Of a stretch of DNA of 64,000 nt, positions 32,401 through 45,185 are shown in pieces. Source of the stretch: Aquatica leii (Eukaryota > Arthropoda > Insecta > Coleoptera > Lampyridae); contig CM069432.1 in the NCBI GenBank assembly GCA_035610365.1, positions 84,138,520 through 84,202,519 on the forward strand. Reading direction: 5' to 3'. Every line of letters starts with the position of its first letter. Position 1 is the first letter of the stretch. Under the pieces are notes generated by a model. It did not search any database, was not told the origin of the DNA, and worked only from the letters and a program-made list of their open reading frames with translations. The translations under genes were made by a program, and so were the position numbers.

Positions 32401-33009
32401 TCGAACTTTCTATATAATCTAAATTTTTTTTGACTTCAATTTTAAATCTTGTGCTTACTATTTTTCTTAGAGATGAATGCGGCCACCGTCAAAAAAATTT
32501 TTATATTATATTTAATTGGCTATAAGTCAAGAATATTTTAAATTGTCGTTTTTGTTTTATAATCACGGTATTATATATAAGACATTAAGATAATGTAAAT
32601 AACAGTCAACTTAATTAAACATTGTCTACCACGGTACGCGTGCGTTAGTGGTATTGGCAATGGCACAACATACAGTTTCAAGTTTAGAGAATGAAATAAC
32701 GTGTAGATCTCGAATCAGGTATTTTGTATTCCTATACCTATCTGTAAGAATTGTTAAGTTAGTAATTTTATTTAACAACTTCAACAGTAAAACAATATTT
32801 GACATGACGCGATTTGCAAATTGATTTTGCACAAATTTGCTATAGCACTCTCTACACATAGCTTAAATGGCATTTCTGTTATAAGAAAATTCTCTCAGAG
32901 CGAGTGCTGATTGCGCGTTCAGGAAATATCAAGTAGGCACAAATGGTTGTAAAAACAAAAGTACATAATATTAACACAGTTTTGCATAGATAATAAATAG
33001 ATGTGGTTG
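29441..33009. other. AT-rich DNA, no gene supported
   Basis: Frames at 29426-29654, 29807-29995, 32169-32417 and 32626-32859 are short and show no domain I recognise. The 32626-32859 region is a little more GC-rich and could be transposon remnant upstream of the IS630-like frame. I see no RNA gene. Confidence 0.4.
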
Positions 33010-33977
33010 TAGGTTATTCAATTGCTGAAATGTTGAATATGTTCTTTATTCATTGTAAATGTGGAAAATATTGGATAGAACAATTAATGCAAAACATCCT
33101 CATCTCGCAATAAGTAAAAGCAAATTTAGTAGATTTGAAACACGTTTCGTGGAAACAGGGAGTATAAGAGCCTGCAAAAATCTGTTTAAACTAATTACTG
33201 ATAACAAAGATAACCAAATAAACACTTGGGTATTACAAGTTTATCCTTAGTATTTAATAGCAGCAACGTTTACAGATTTAAGCGTATCGGTGATGTCAAT
33301 TTAAAAGATTTTGAAATTCCATAGATTTCATTCATACTCAATAATTACAGTTTAAGTTTTGATTGTTGGAGACGATCTCAGACGAACTGAATACTGCCAG
33401 CATATGTTTTAAAAATGCAAGAAGATGAAAACTTACCAGCTTACGTAATCTCAACTGATAAAACTAAATTTAGTCGAGAATGTATCGTTAATCAAAGAAA
33501 TAACGATTATTGGGCAAAGATAATCCTCATGTGCTACGACAGAATAAATTTCAAATACAATTTAGTTTTAATGTGTTTTGTGCTATTATAACTAATAGGG
33601 TGTGTTACAAAATAAATAATAGAAATCTCAATCAACAAATATATTTGGAAAATTTGAGAGAAGTAGTTGCAGATTTTTTCAGCACTTCAACGAACTGAGG
33701 CACTTGTTAGTATCAACTAAATGATGCATTCTCGCAATTTACTAGGGTGGTATATTTCCAGTTGCCGTATATGTTTGAGGATCGATGGATTGGTCTTAAT
33801 GTTCTATGAAAGTGGTTTCTTATAATACCGGATTTAACGCCACGCGATTTTTTTCTTTGGGGGTACCTCAACAACAAAGTGTACATCACACCAGTTGTAA
33901 CCAGGAAAGACCTTTTAGCTTCTGTACAAATAATTTTTGTAGAATTAGCTTCATATACTGTTAATTTTCGCATCTAG
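33010..33977 (+). pseudogene. Decayed IS630/Tc1-mariner-like transposase
   Basis: Plus-strand frames interrupted by indels and stops but in the right order. YSIAEMLNMFFI and SKFSRFETRFVETGSI form the N-terminal helix-turn-helix region. ISTDKTKF contains a first catalytic Asp. VNQRNNDYWAKDNPH and FNVFCAI follow, then NDAFSQFTRVVYFQLP leading to FEDRWIG (second Asp in NDAF), and PDLTPRDFFLWGYL with the last acidic residue. The C-terminus ends NFRI at the stop 33975-33977. These words are typical of a transposase family widespread in insect genomes. I could not find its TIRs. Confidence 0.8.
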
Positions 33978-34363
33978 TAAAAAATGTAGAAAAAGAATTT
34001 TAAATAGTCTCCAACAGAATGGATGCCTTGTTGAATATTATAATCTTTTGTTTTGTTTTCATTTGTATTTTTTCTCAATAATAATTTGTAAGTTTATCTT
34101 TGATTGTAAATAATATGTACTTCTAGTTTTACAACAATTTGCGTTTACTAGTTATTCCTAAACGCCTTATGGGCCCACGCTTTGAGGAAATCTTCCAATA
34201 ATATAAAAACCATTTAAGATAAGTATAAGGAATGCTATATCAAATTTGTACAAAATTAACGTGCAAATCGCGTCATGTAAATATTTCTGAGAATATACAT
34301 TTATAAAATATGTAGCTTTGAAGTTATTAAACTTTAGGATGAAATTGACATCGCTCTGTATAA
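33978..34363. other. AT-rich spacer
   Basis: Nothing recognised between the IS630-like remnant and the solo LTR. It may contain the missing 3' end of that transposon. Confidence 0.35.
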
Positions 34364-34367
34364 GGTA

Positions 34368-36023
34368 TGTTACATTTTGATATAACTGCTGCCATCTTTA
34401 TTCAGTAATAGTACTCTGTTTACCGTAATTTCGTTTACAGTTACAAATATGTATTTTCAATAAATTATTAACTCTTTATCCACTTCAGCTTGGTTTAATC
34501 CCGCGCGTCGATATCGATTAAGAGTTCGATCTAAAACATTGAACGATCAATTCATTTAGTGTATTGTGTAATACTACTGCTTAATTTACATAATCACAAA
34601 AACCGTCTTCGACGTATTTAAAGCACATGTTAAGAGTTGGTTAGTGTCTATTTCTAAACGCTGGATTCTTAATTGAACGCAGGTAATTAATTTTCTTTCA
34701 TTTAATTTACTTTCCTAATTTGCAATATTATTGCAGCGTTTATTTTTTTTCTACGTTAAGAGTTAAATTATCCGTTATCAATAATAACATTCCACATTTC
34801 TTGTGACGCCACATCTGGCTACGTCTGTTTGAAAAATAACTCATATCAAGAAATTATATTTCCGAACCTGATTGCAGTACAACGCAACGCATATCAACAA
34901 TCCATTATTGTTCCACCTGGAATTATTACCCTGTCAGCTCTGGAAAATCACTTCGGAAGGATTCACTATCATTTTCAAGATTTCTACGACAACCGATAAG
35001 TTTTCAAATCGTTACAAATTCATTATTAAAAATTCAACTTGCTTTCGCGTTTCATATTCATATAACTTAAATCATAATTATTACTTCGTATTTAAATTTA
35101 TTTGCATTGAAGTTATTTTGTTGTTAACTCAAGTTTATTTAGATTATTTTTGTAACTCATTGGTGATAACAGTTTGCTTTGTTTACATATTTGCCATTTA
35201 ACGTAAAATTATTCTAATTTTCATTTACTCTAACAGTCGATACTGTGTGAACCACACTTGATTAATTTTGATTGATCAAACATACGAGAGTCCCTCATTG
35301 CTTCGCGCCTCGATTACTAATTTTGATTTTAGGTTCCGAGAGGACTTCGTGATCAGAACTTCTTCAGGAATAATAAGGTAACGATTAATTTAACTATTGA
35401 TTGATTAATCAACTGTGACGTAACTAAATAGTTATTCCTTGTTAGTGTAATTTCCTTGATCATTATCATAACGTAACTATACTTGCTCAATTTTAATGTT
35501 TTTTTTATTTTTTTATTGATAAAACTCATTGTTTAAGCATCATCGTAGATTACTCAAATCTGGGACATAGTTACCCTTTACATTCAATATTTGTATTCAA
35601 TATTTAATATTTTTCTTACTCATTGTTAAATTAGTTAAATTATTGAAGTATTTATTTATTTTGATGAGAAATTCATTATACTCATCTACCGTACCACTGT
35701 TATTATTGTTCCCGTACCTTATTCTATTTCAGGTTGCTCTTAATACTTGTCTTCGTACCGAGATCTTTTTTGCAGTTCCTGATCTCAATACTAGCTTTAA
35801 CTACAGAACTCGCGTCGCGCCCTAATACTTATTACTTATCCTGATACTTATGCTTATCACGATACTCATACCTCGAGAACATTTCTTTGCTCCGATTGCG
35901 CAAAGACACACACAAGAAAATTTTGGTGTAAAGTACTGACCCACCCCACACTTGCCCCTATAACTGAGCTTTCCGTGGATTAGTTTCTGTAAAATTGTGA
36001 TACAGTCAATTCCCACCGTAACA
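34368..36023. mobile_element. Solo LTR, 1.66 kb
   Basis: A block more GC-rich than its surroundings, with TGTTACATTTTG at one end and CCACCGTAACA at the other. It is flanked by the exact 4-bp repeat GGTA (34364-34367 and 36024-36027). TG...CA ends with a 4-bp duplication and no internal coding region are the signs of a solo LTR left by recombination between the LTRs of a Gypsy element. Its orientation is not settled. Frames at 34872-35201, 35643-35825 and 35822-36016 are not considered genes. Confidence 0.7.
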
Positions 36024-36027
36024 GGTA

Positions 36028-37405
36028 GTTTAGTTTTAAAGATTATTATTGAGAAATAGATTTATGAATTAAAAACACATATAGTATAGTATTAGCTTCT
36101 CATTTTTAAAAATAAGCAAAATCTATGAAATACAATGTGAGGGCGTAAATAATAAATTTTTCAAATAAAAATTAATCACTCAACAATTCCTACGAACAGG
36201 TATAGAACCTGATACAAGTCATCACCAAATTGCTTGAAAAATCCAAAAATATAATGATATACAAAGTGTTTTATTGAAAAGAACAAAGTTAATGGCTACT
36301 TTCGGTTGAAGCAAAAGTTGCACACTGTTTAGAATATTTTGTTTCTATCAAGATATACACGTTATCTTTTCCTCTAAAATTTCAAAACTGTATCATCGCC
36401 AATACCTCTAACGCAAGGGTACCGTGGTAGACCCTATATCTGGAACTCATTACGGTGTAAAATCTATGCTACTAATTTAAAGCAATTGAAAAAAAATCAT
36501 GTACATAAAATATTAAATAAAATCTTGCTTACATTATATTAAGAGAATTATAAACAATTATCATTTTGTCTATTCCAAGGATAGATAAATGGATCTTAAA
36601 TATACATTTTTAGTAAGTAAGAATGCGTTGCAAGAATTCAATTTTGAAATTATTTTTTTGCAGCATTGCCCACTAACCTTTACTGGTATTGCAAATAAGA
36701 CATAATTTTCTTTATTTTGTAATCACTGTCAATAATTTAGAACACATCTAATTTTTGCAAGTGAATGACTGTTACAAATTACATTTTTGTCATTAGTTAA
36801 TAATGCAGAACACTCCATTCCATATGCCACCTTTAGTTTGGAAGAACAATAAAAAATGTGTGATCACTTGCTCTAATTTACGCCAAACGGTAAAAACTTT
36901 AATTCTTATTTCATTTTAACAAATAATTCAATAAATAGTCGTAGAAAAACTTAAATGTATAATTCGTAAAAAATGTGCATTGCTAACTGGTATAAATTGC
37001 AGCTTCCTTTTTGGCAACAAATTTTTATAGTCGTTGGCAATGACTACCGTTCCTCACTTACTAAAAAATATACTGTTAAAATCTGTGGTCTACAAATTGC
37101 CATATACTACCGAAAATAATATGCATAAAAATTTGGCCATCTTTTTGCTTAGTTACCCTTAAAACGTTATAATAATATTTAATTACGCAAACGCTATATT
37201 AATAATAATTTGAATTGAATCTCTTTCAACATTGGGTAGAAAAAACCGCAATCGAAATTATCTTTTTCCGGGAGATATTTTCTGAAAACCTTAGCATAGT
37301 TGTTGTTTTTGTTTTTTCTATTTATTTCTTTTTTAATTGTATTTGTGGTTTTTAACCTTATTTTTGCCACTTTCAGTTTAACGTGGTGTCCGACCTCATT
37401 GACTA
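36028..37405. other. AT-rich DNA, no gene supported
   Basis: The minus-strand frame at 37194-37439 runs into the TIR element and shows no recognisable domain. Nothing else stands out. Confidence 0.4.
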
Positions 37406-38690
37406 CCCAGTAAACACGGATTGAAACTGTTACAGTCACAAAATTAAAACAATTGTTTCAATACGTTGTTTCGTGTTAGTTCCATTTTTATATCATTTAC
37501 ATGTAACTGACAGTGAATAAATTGAAAGAGTTCCGATTTTTCACAATCAGTTTTAAACCGTTTCAGTACTTGCAATTCTTTTCCCATAATCAGCAACCGT
37601 CTTAAAACTGATTTATTAAAACCGAAAATTTTTTGAATAACTAGAATTGCTTGAAGATCGATTAAATAAGATTGAATTATTTTTAAAACAGTGGAATCGT
37701 TCTAGTAAAAATGAATACTTTGTCATTAGTCAGCATTAGTCGTTGCTATACCTTTGATTACTGTCGTCAACGCTTGCGCTGCAAATTGATATCTTTTCAC
37801 TTGTTCGGTTGTAGTTTGATAAGTGATGCTGTGTGTACAATTACGAAATGGAACAATAAACGGTAAGTCGAAGCATTTTATTATAATCCATAAATGTAAT
37901 CGATATTATTATCATTTCTGTTCTTAATGTATCATGTTTTAATTTGTATAAAAATGTAAATTAACACACATGATTGCGTTAAGGTAGATTATTGCGTAAA
38001 TCTGATGATACTTTAAGATTTATAATTACAGTTCAATTCTTCAAGTTTTCTATACGATTATGTACAGCTAAAGGTATTCACAGTGTTTTTATAACTTTCT
38101 TATGATTGCTAAAGTGATATTTATATTAAGTTTGTGTTGTTTTTGATTAAAAAAAGTGTAATTAATTTTGTGTAACTCTATGATTATGTATGTATATAAA
38201 TGAAATATTTATTTCTATGTTACAGATGCGGTTAAAAGTTGCTACCCAACAGTAACTGATGCAGTTTTCGAAACGTTTGTGAAAAGACCACATCAAAGAA
38301 AGTTGCAATATGTAAAAAACTCAATGTGATATTGTATTTAAAAATATTTATTGTGCAATAAAATTTGATACGTGCATTCAAAAATGTATTATTATATCAT
38401 TGAAAGAATCGTTTTAGTTCATTATTGAAACAAAAAAATCATACATGTATCGATCATTTAGTATCAGTTCAAGAACGAAGCTTTTAAAACCTAAACCGAA
38501 TGCAACATTTATTTTGCAACAAATTTGAATTTAAAATACCGAAACTATACTGATTCAAATAAGTGAAACAGCGATGGACTTATAGCTATTTTATTGCAGT
38601 TAGTTATCTTTTATGTTTGTAACAAGAGTGAATCATAAATTTTTTGTTTTGAAACTGTTACTAAACATTATCAATTTTGTGTTTACTGGG
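37406..38690 (+). mobile_element. TIR element copy 1 (1285 bp, CCCAGTAAACA termini)
   Basis: The ends are CCCAGTAAACAC and its inverted form GTGTTTACTGGG, flanked by TA on both sides (GACTA / TAGATG), consistent with TA target duplication. The whole unit recurs at 55036-56314 in the same orientation with roughly 95 percent identity, so both ends are fixed by two independent copies. No transposase is encoded, so it is non-autonomous. It contains the small spliced reading frame described separately. Confidence 0.85.
37826..38329 (+). CDS. Predicted two-exon 46-residue microprotein in TIR element copy 1
   Basis: Exon 1 coding runs 37826-37862, from an ATG with G at -3 and an in-frame TAA two codons upstream, and starts MLCVQLRNGTIN. 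The 363-base intron (37863-38225) begins GTAAGT and ends TTCTATGTTACAG after a pyrimidine-rich stretch. Exon 2 (38226-38329) continues DAVKSCYPTVTDAVFE and ends YVKNSM before TGA. AATAAA lies 28 bases past the stop (38357-38362). The second element copy keeps ATG, splice sites, phase, stop and AATAAA. The predicted product is basic at its C-terminus and matches no family I know. Exon-intron structure is inferred, not shown; the frame could be chance. Confidence 0.4.
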
Positions 38691-40574
38691 TAGATGACCA
38701 AGGGTTTTGTAGTAAGTATACCTATTTGCTTATTCATATTTTGACTAATAATAAACTTTGCCACAAATGTGATATTTTGTTTTGTAAATTTATTCAATTT
38801 AACTGTTTAGGCTGTTGCCAATGCGTATGTAAAAAAAAATTAACGTTTAATTCATGGTGACTAATTTCAATTGGAATATTTTGTTTTCAAAACTGAGTAC
38901 TCTTTGACTTCACTCACAATGGTAGTTTATGCATTATCTAACTTTGAACTTATAAAACAAGAGAATTTTTGATTACTTTGCAAGAAATAAAAAATGAAGT
39001 TGAATCCAAATTTGAAAAAGTTAAACGTGTTATTGGTACCAATTTTACAGTAACAAAAAACAAACAAAAATTGATTTCATTTCATCTAAATTAGAAGTAA
39101 AAAAAATTTACTATAATAATGTACCATTAAATTAAAATAGTCATTAGACTACGTACACGTATTTTAATTTAAACAGTTTTAAAACTGGTTTAATAATTTT
39201 ATACTTTTACAAGCGAATATATAATGTTAACTACAAGTAAGCTTCAAACTGTTTTAATTACGCACACTGTAATATACTAAGTAGTTGTCTAATTTTTAAC
39301 TCAAAATTAATAACTGCGAATTTTATCAATTGTATATTATAACTTTATTGTTCCTTTCAATAAAATGAAAATTTAACTACAGCAACAATTTAAATTATTT
39401 CAATTTGAGAAGAATGCTTCAATAAAGTTATACAAACTTGTGTAATTTAAAGATTTTCGTATTTAAAATGACAAAGACTTCTTAATTAGGATAAGAATTT
39501 GAATAGCAAAAATTAAATGCTTCAATTTTGATGTCGTTTTATGATAAATTATATAAACGTACGATTGAATTTTGTAATAAAGAGATAGAGATTCCATAAC
39601 CTGTTTTGTACTCTTTTATAAAAGAATGATAAACGATACAATTTTGTAAAAACATTAAGTTATTACAAGACTGCCAATTTTTCAACTTGTCTAACTACGG
39701 TTGAAAAACAAAAAAGTTGCCTTGTATTGTCATCTTTTTTAGCATTTATTACATAACAGTAAATTTATAATTTATACAATTTCTATTACAAAAACGTTTA
39801 ATATCAAGAAATCTACAATTTTATTTGATGGATATAATTCAAAAAATTATTTAGTTTATATTTAAATGAGAATCGAATTGTTTAATAATATATATGTTTA
39901 AGATTTTTTCTAACAGTAGTTCAAGTAAAAAAATATAAAAGAAGTAATATTATTTAGAAATATTTAAATTTTAAATTTTGTATATTAAATTGTACTGTAT
40001 TTTATTTAAACAAATTCTATTAAAACATAACAACACGATTAGTTCTTGCCGTTGCATTGTATTTTATAAGTACAGTCTAGTATTTGCAGTAAACATTCAA
40101 AGCATTTGTAAACAATAAGTAAAATGCTTCATTCATTAATTAAGCTTCATAAATTGCATCAAAAAATTTTATTCAAAATATTTTTTGCAATTTGACGTTT
40201 GCAAATAATTTCCTAATCCGGCATTTTGCTTACTTTTTTATTTTACTATATATTTTCCTGAACGGTTTATATGTAATAAAAAAATTGAGAAAAGAACAAC
40301 ATCAAATTATTGAAAAAGGATGGTATTTATTATAAAAATGCATATAAATACTTTTGACATTAGACATGCATCTATCACATATTTTTGTTTTTGTTTATAA
40401 AAATATTAATAGCTTTATGTACGTATATTTAATGAACAAAGAACACTTGAATTTAAAAAAAAAGAATACAAATAAATGTAATGTCGTTTGTCGCGCAATG
40501 CTCATAATTTATATTTTGGTTATCACACGGTTAACTGGCTACAAATTTATTTCTAATCTCCATTTGCTTGAGAA
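38691..40574. other. AT-rich DNA, no gene supported
   Basis: About 1.9 kb of very AT-rich DNA. The frame at 40354-40581 has no recognisable feature. Confidence 0.4.
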
Positions 40575-40736
40575 ATGTTAAAAACACAGCTAGAAGGTGT
40601 ACTAATGGCCACACTTAAGGCGGCTTTGTTAGGTGCAATTCACAAAATTGACGTAAAGATGGCACTGTCTGTTCAAGTATTACGGTATCAGTTAAAACAA
40701 AGACAACAAGTTGCAAGACAGAGCTTCTCAAATTAG
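40575..40736 (+). CDS. Possible 53-codon small ORF, unrecognised
   Basis: ATG to TAG with local composition clearly less AT-rich than the surrounding DNA. The start MLKTQLEGVLMATLKAALLG suggests an amphipathic Ala/Leu helix, and KQRQQVARQ near the end is polar and basic. AATAAA-like AATAAAAATT follows about 55 bases downstream. It could be an exon of a host or transposon gene or a chance frame. I do not recognise it. Confidence 0.25.
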   Translation: MLKTQLEGVLMATLKAALLGAIHKIDVKMALSVQVLRYQLKQRQQVARQSFSN

Positions 40737-43700
40737 TTTTTTTATACTCTTATACGTCTTGCTACTCAATAAGCAAAAGCTAAGCTAATAAAAATTTTAT
40801 TGTTATGAAAATTTTCATAAACAGACATTTATTTTGAGCATATTTATAACTACTGTCATAATTTAAGAGACCACGTGACTAACATTTTTAATGCAGCTAA
40901 AAACAAACATCAAAGATACATAATTCCGCTTTATGTTGACGAATGAATTGGATTTACGTATTATTGAAATTGAACTACATCATTGCATCGCATCTTACAT
41001 GTTTGCAGTGTTTCAGCGAAATACCTACTTATTTGTTTTATGAATCTTGTGTAAGTTTATTTGTGCTTTTTAAATATTAAAAAAAAATTTTTTTGTTTTA
41101 TTTGTAATTTATAGGAGTAGTTACATACACTATTTAAAAATTTGATTTTAGCGTTAAATATTTAAAAAGTTGTCATTTCTACTAGATTTACTTTCCATTT
41201 CGATTGTTTTGACAATAAATAATCACCAATACGTGTGAATAAGTTTTTATCCATTCTAAACGCAACACCACTAAATTGTATAAAACTCCATTTGAAAAAT
41301 TGACTTTCAAAAATATGGTTTCATATAGTGTAATTAGCATTATTATTATGCAGAATGTCACTAACTAAGTAGCCTATTAGACGTTTACGAAAGCATACCG
41401 GAAGTTAGACTACACTTCTTTATTTTAAATAGAATAAAATGCTGTTGTAGACTTTAAAAAACTACTAGTTTTGATTTTTAAGGTAATATGTAAAAATTTT
41501 ATCGCTATAGTTTATCGACATTAAAACAGAGTATAATTTTATTATTTAAAAAATTGATTTTTTTATTGCTTGAGTTAAGTGATAAACACTCAAAAAATAA
41601 CGAGATTTTACTTGCTTCTAAGTAGAAACATATAATTGTGTAAACGAAGCTAAACCTTACCTATTACAACACAGGCTTTAAAATATTTATCAAATAATAT
41701 TTGTAAAATTAATATTTTTTTATTGTGAAAGTAAACAATGCTTTAGGCACAAACATTAATTAAAAAAATTATTGGCACAACTGTAAATAATGGAAAATAA
41801 TACAAAAATGAAAAAGGCGCATGACCCTCATTTATTATCAATGCTTTAATAGTTTCTCACAAATTTTTAATCGATACAATTAATGGTATCAGGTTTTTTG
41901 CATTTATTTAAAACTGAAATTCAAAAAGAAAAATAAAAAATTGTTTTTATCAATTTGAAAATGTTTATACAAGAATTGACGTGTTAAATAAATGCTAAAG
42001 TTTAAAATAAAGAAAGTAAAAAAATTTTATAAGACTTAAAATGAGAAGCGAAAGAGAAATAATTTTATTGACTAAAAAATTAAATCATTGATTATATTTG
42101 TTTTTAAATTAATCAACATGTATTTAAAAATAATATAAAAAAAGTAAAATAACAGAAAACAAAGAAAATGTAATTCTATTTTATGAAGTTTACGGCAAAA
42201 AAATTTTAATGATTAAAAATTAAAAAAATTAATGTACTAAACTAAACAATTAAAATAAAAATAACAAGATGAAAAGAGTGATCTAATTGTTTTGTTTTCT
42301 TTACTTTTTTTTACATACTTTACCAGGATTTTTAAAAGAAGAAGTAAAACTCTTTTTGTTCTGTACCTTTTATTAGACACTTTTTTAATAATTATGCTGC
42401 TTCTGATTGTTTGTCTTTTGATACTTAAATATTTATTTTTGACGTTAAATATTTAACATTTAATATTATTTAATAGATTAACTTTATTGATGTTTTTATT
42501 TTTTAATATCATAGTTTTTTACGTTAAGTTTAATCGATTCATTCTATTTATCACGTCACATAACTGTCAAAGTATTATCAAAATTTTCAATTCAATAAAA
42601 CAAATTATTTTCGTTATTTTCAAAATTTATTAATCTTAAAAAAAGTTTTCGTTTTTTTCATAACCATTTTTTAAATCTTTTACGCTTTTTGCTTTAAGTT
42701 TTAACGATTGATTTTGTTTTACACGCAAACATTTGTTTTATTAATTTTTTCTTATTCCAAATTTATACATTTCTTTAATTTTTTGACATTTTTCTTTCAA
42801 TGAGTGTTTAGTTTTATTCGATCGTTAATTTTCTTTTATTTTGTAAATTTTCCCAATATTTTTTTGGTTTTGTTTTTGTTTAGTTTTTATTTTAAGCATT
42901 TAGAAAATAAACATTAATCAACTTATTAAGAGAAAAATGTAATTGATGACTTTTCAGATTTTGCCACTTTGCTGTTTGGAATTTAATTACCTTAATGTGA
43001 TAATCTATAAAACTAATAATTGGAGAAATTTTAAAAATGAACGTTATTAAAATACACACTTATTTTGATGGAAGAAACCAAAAATGTAATAATATACAAG
43101 GAGTTTCATTTAAAAAAAAACACACAATTTTGATACTTTAACGGTTTTTACGACATCCCGTATAAGATGAAAATTATTTTATAAAGTAACCATAATAGAC
43201 CCCCCAAAAGTAAAACTTTTTCAAAGTCACCTATTTTGACCCCAATATTTCGTGCCGCATAGCTTGAACAACTCAGTATATTATTAAAAACTTTGTATTA
43301 CTGTTGTTTATGTTGATCTATGCGCTAATCGAAAGAAGATAAAAGTTTATGTTTTACGTATAATGCACAGTGTGTTTTATTTAAACAAATTAGTTTTTTG
43401 ATTAATAAAGTTTAATCAACTTTGATAGTAAATTATAAACAACTTATAGATAATGTATATCACTTAATTATAGCATGAGAATAAACTAAGAAATGTTTCA
43501 ATAATGTATTCAAAATATTTTTTTTTCAACAACCACAAGAAATAACTACATATTACACCATTGTAAATATTTGTAAAAGTTGCCATAAAATTAAACGTAG
43601 AATTCAAAAATGCTATAAATTATAGTTTATTAAACTAAACAAATTGATGTAAACTTCTGATATTTTTAAAGTAATTTTTGTCTTGGCCATTGTCATAATT

Positions 43701-44165
43701 TTTAAAATTTATTTATCACCTAGGTTTAGCAGCTTGGTAACTATAAATTATATTATTTGGTTTTCATTTTAGTGGGCTTGTTACGTACAAAATTTTTCTA
43801 ATGGAATACCCTGTACATAAATTAAAATTAGATTCCGGTTTTGACGCCCTCTGCCGATCTTTTCTTGTGACTGTCATTTTACGACGAAATCGTTAAGCTG
43901 TCAACTGCATAAAATGGCCTGTGAAGCTTAAAAATAATTCGAATGACATCCTTAATAGAGAAAATCAAATTATAATTTAATTACATTTGTAAAATAATTG
44001 AGTCGTCACAGGGTAAGATAGTTACTTCCGTTTTATTAGAATTCTGTTGTAATTTCTCGTTAATTTGATAGCCGTTTCACCACGTTCTGGCCCACATGTT
44101 TCTATTCAATAAAGAATAATGAGGGATTAATATCGACAAGTACTTTCATCGGACGAGTATAATTC
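40737..44165. other. AT-rich DNA, no gene supported
   Basis: Around 3.4 kb, in parts above 80 percent A+T. Nothing coding or structured was recognised. 43840-43940 is a little more GC-rich without an interpretable frame. Confidence 0.4.
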
Positions 44166-44451
44166 TATATATAAGGGCTACGGTTAAAACTAAACAAACC
44201 GTAGACAATCACTTTTCTTCGAGATCCTACTCATGCGACAAACACCTGCAAAACCAACTTTCATTGAAAGTGTACAACAGCATTCGACAATCGGGTTATA
44301 TTATGAGTACTTTCTTTTAACAATAATTAACAATTTTTGTAGATCTTGATTTCGTGAGTCATTGTGTTGACACGATTTGCTACTCAAATTTATTGCAGGC
44401 TCACTTGCCGGGAAAAACGTTTTCTTCGACCAAGTAGGTACTGGATTGTGG
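44166..44451 (+). promoter_or_regulatory. Candidate promoter and 5' exon ending in a splice donor
   Basis: A strong TATA box TATATATAAGG at 44166-44176 is followed, at a plausible distance, by CAATCACTTT, which could act as an initiator. The next 250 bases are less AT-rich and end in GTGGGTAAGTG, a consensus donor at 44451/44452. This could be the first noncoding exon of a host gene or part of an LTR. No downstream exon was identified. Confidence 0.3.
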
Positions 44452-45185
44452 GTAAGTGTATTTAATTATTTTATCGCTGTCAAAAAGATCGCTCACGAAA
44501 TTTTGGCGAGTGTTAATTCCGTAATTACTATCATTGTTTTAATACTATTAAGGTAGTTTCATTAATTATTTTGCATGTATCGCATGCTGTGTACAACCAT
44601 TGAATAACTAATACTTGAAGAAGTGCAACCTCAATGTTAAAATTTCAGTCCTACTCCCCTTGCCCTTTACCCCTAAAGTAGAAGTTGTAAAATGCTGCCT
44701 TTAACATTTTGCGGGAAAATATAGAAATATACGTTCCAGCCAGTCGATCGTCTCATGACTCATCGGCAATCTGGGTGTTTAACAGTACATTTGACAGAAT
44801 TTTATTTTGCGTCTATCTTTACGGAACAAATCGTACACTGTTCAGATAGATTTTTGTTTACCTGGCGTTTAGGGCATGAATACTTTTTTTACGACAAAGT
44901 AAATCGGATTATACATCAACTAAGCAAGTATAAAAAAAATTGTTCTAGTAACAAATTGTAAACCAACGTAAATTTGCAAAGTTTTTAAGTTTTAATAAAA
45001 ACTGCTTATTTACAGCTCCTATCACAACTATTAGTATTATTGTTTGCATACTTGTACATTCTGTCTTACGTTAATAACAATAAGATTTGAACAAATCTAC
45101 CTATTATCATTGAATAAGTTTTAGTTATTCAATGCTATTATGAATCATAGAACTTGTCCGTTAGGTAAACAACTACATTAACCCA
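44452..45185. other. AT-rich spacer
   Basis: If the donor at 44451 is real this is intron. The 68-codon frame at 44755-44961 has no recognised domain. Confidence 0.35.
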
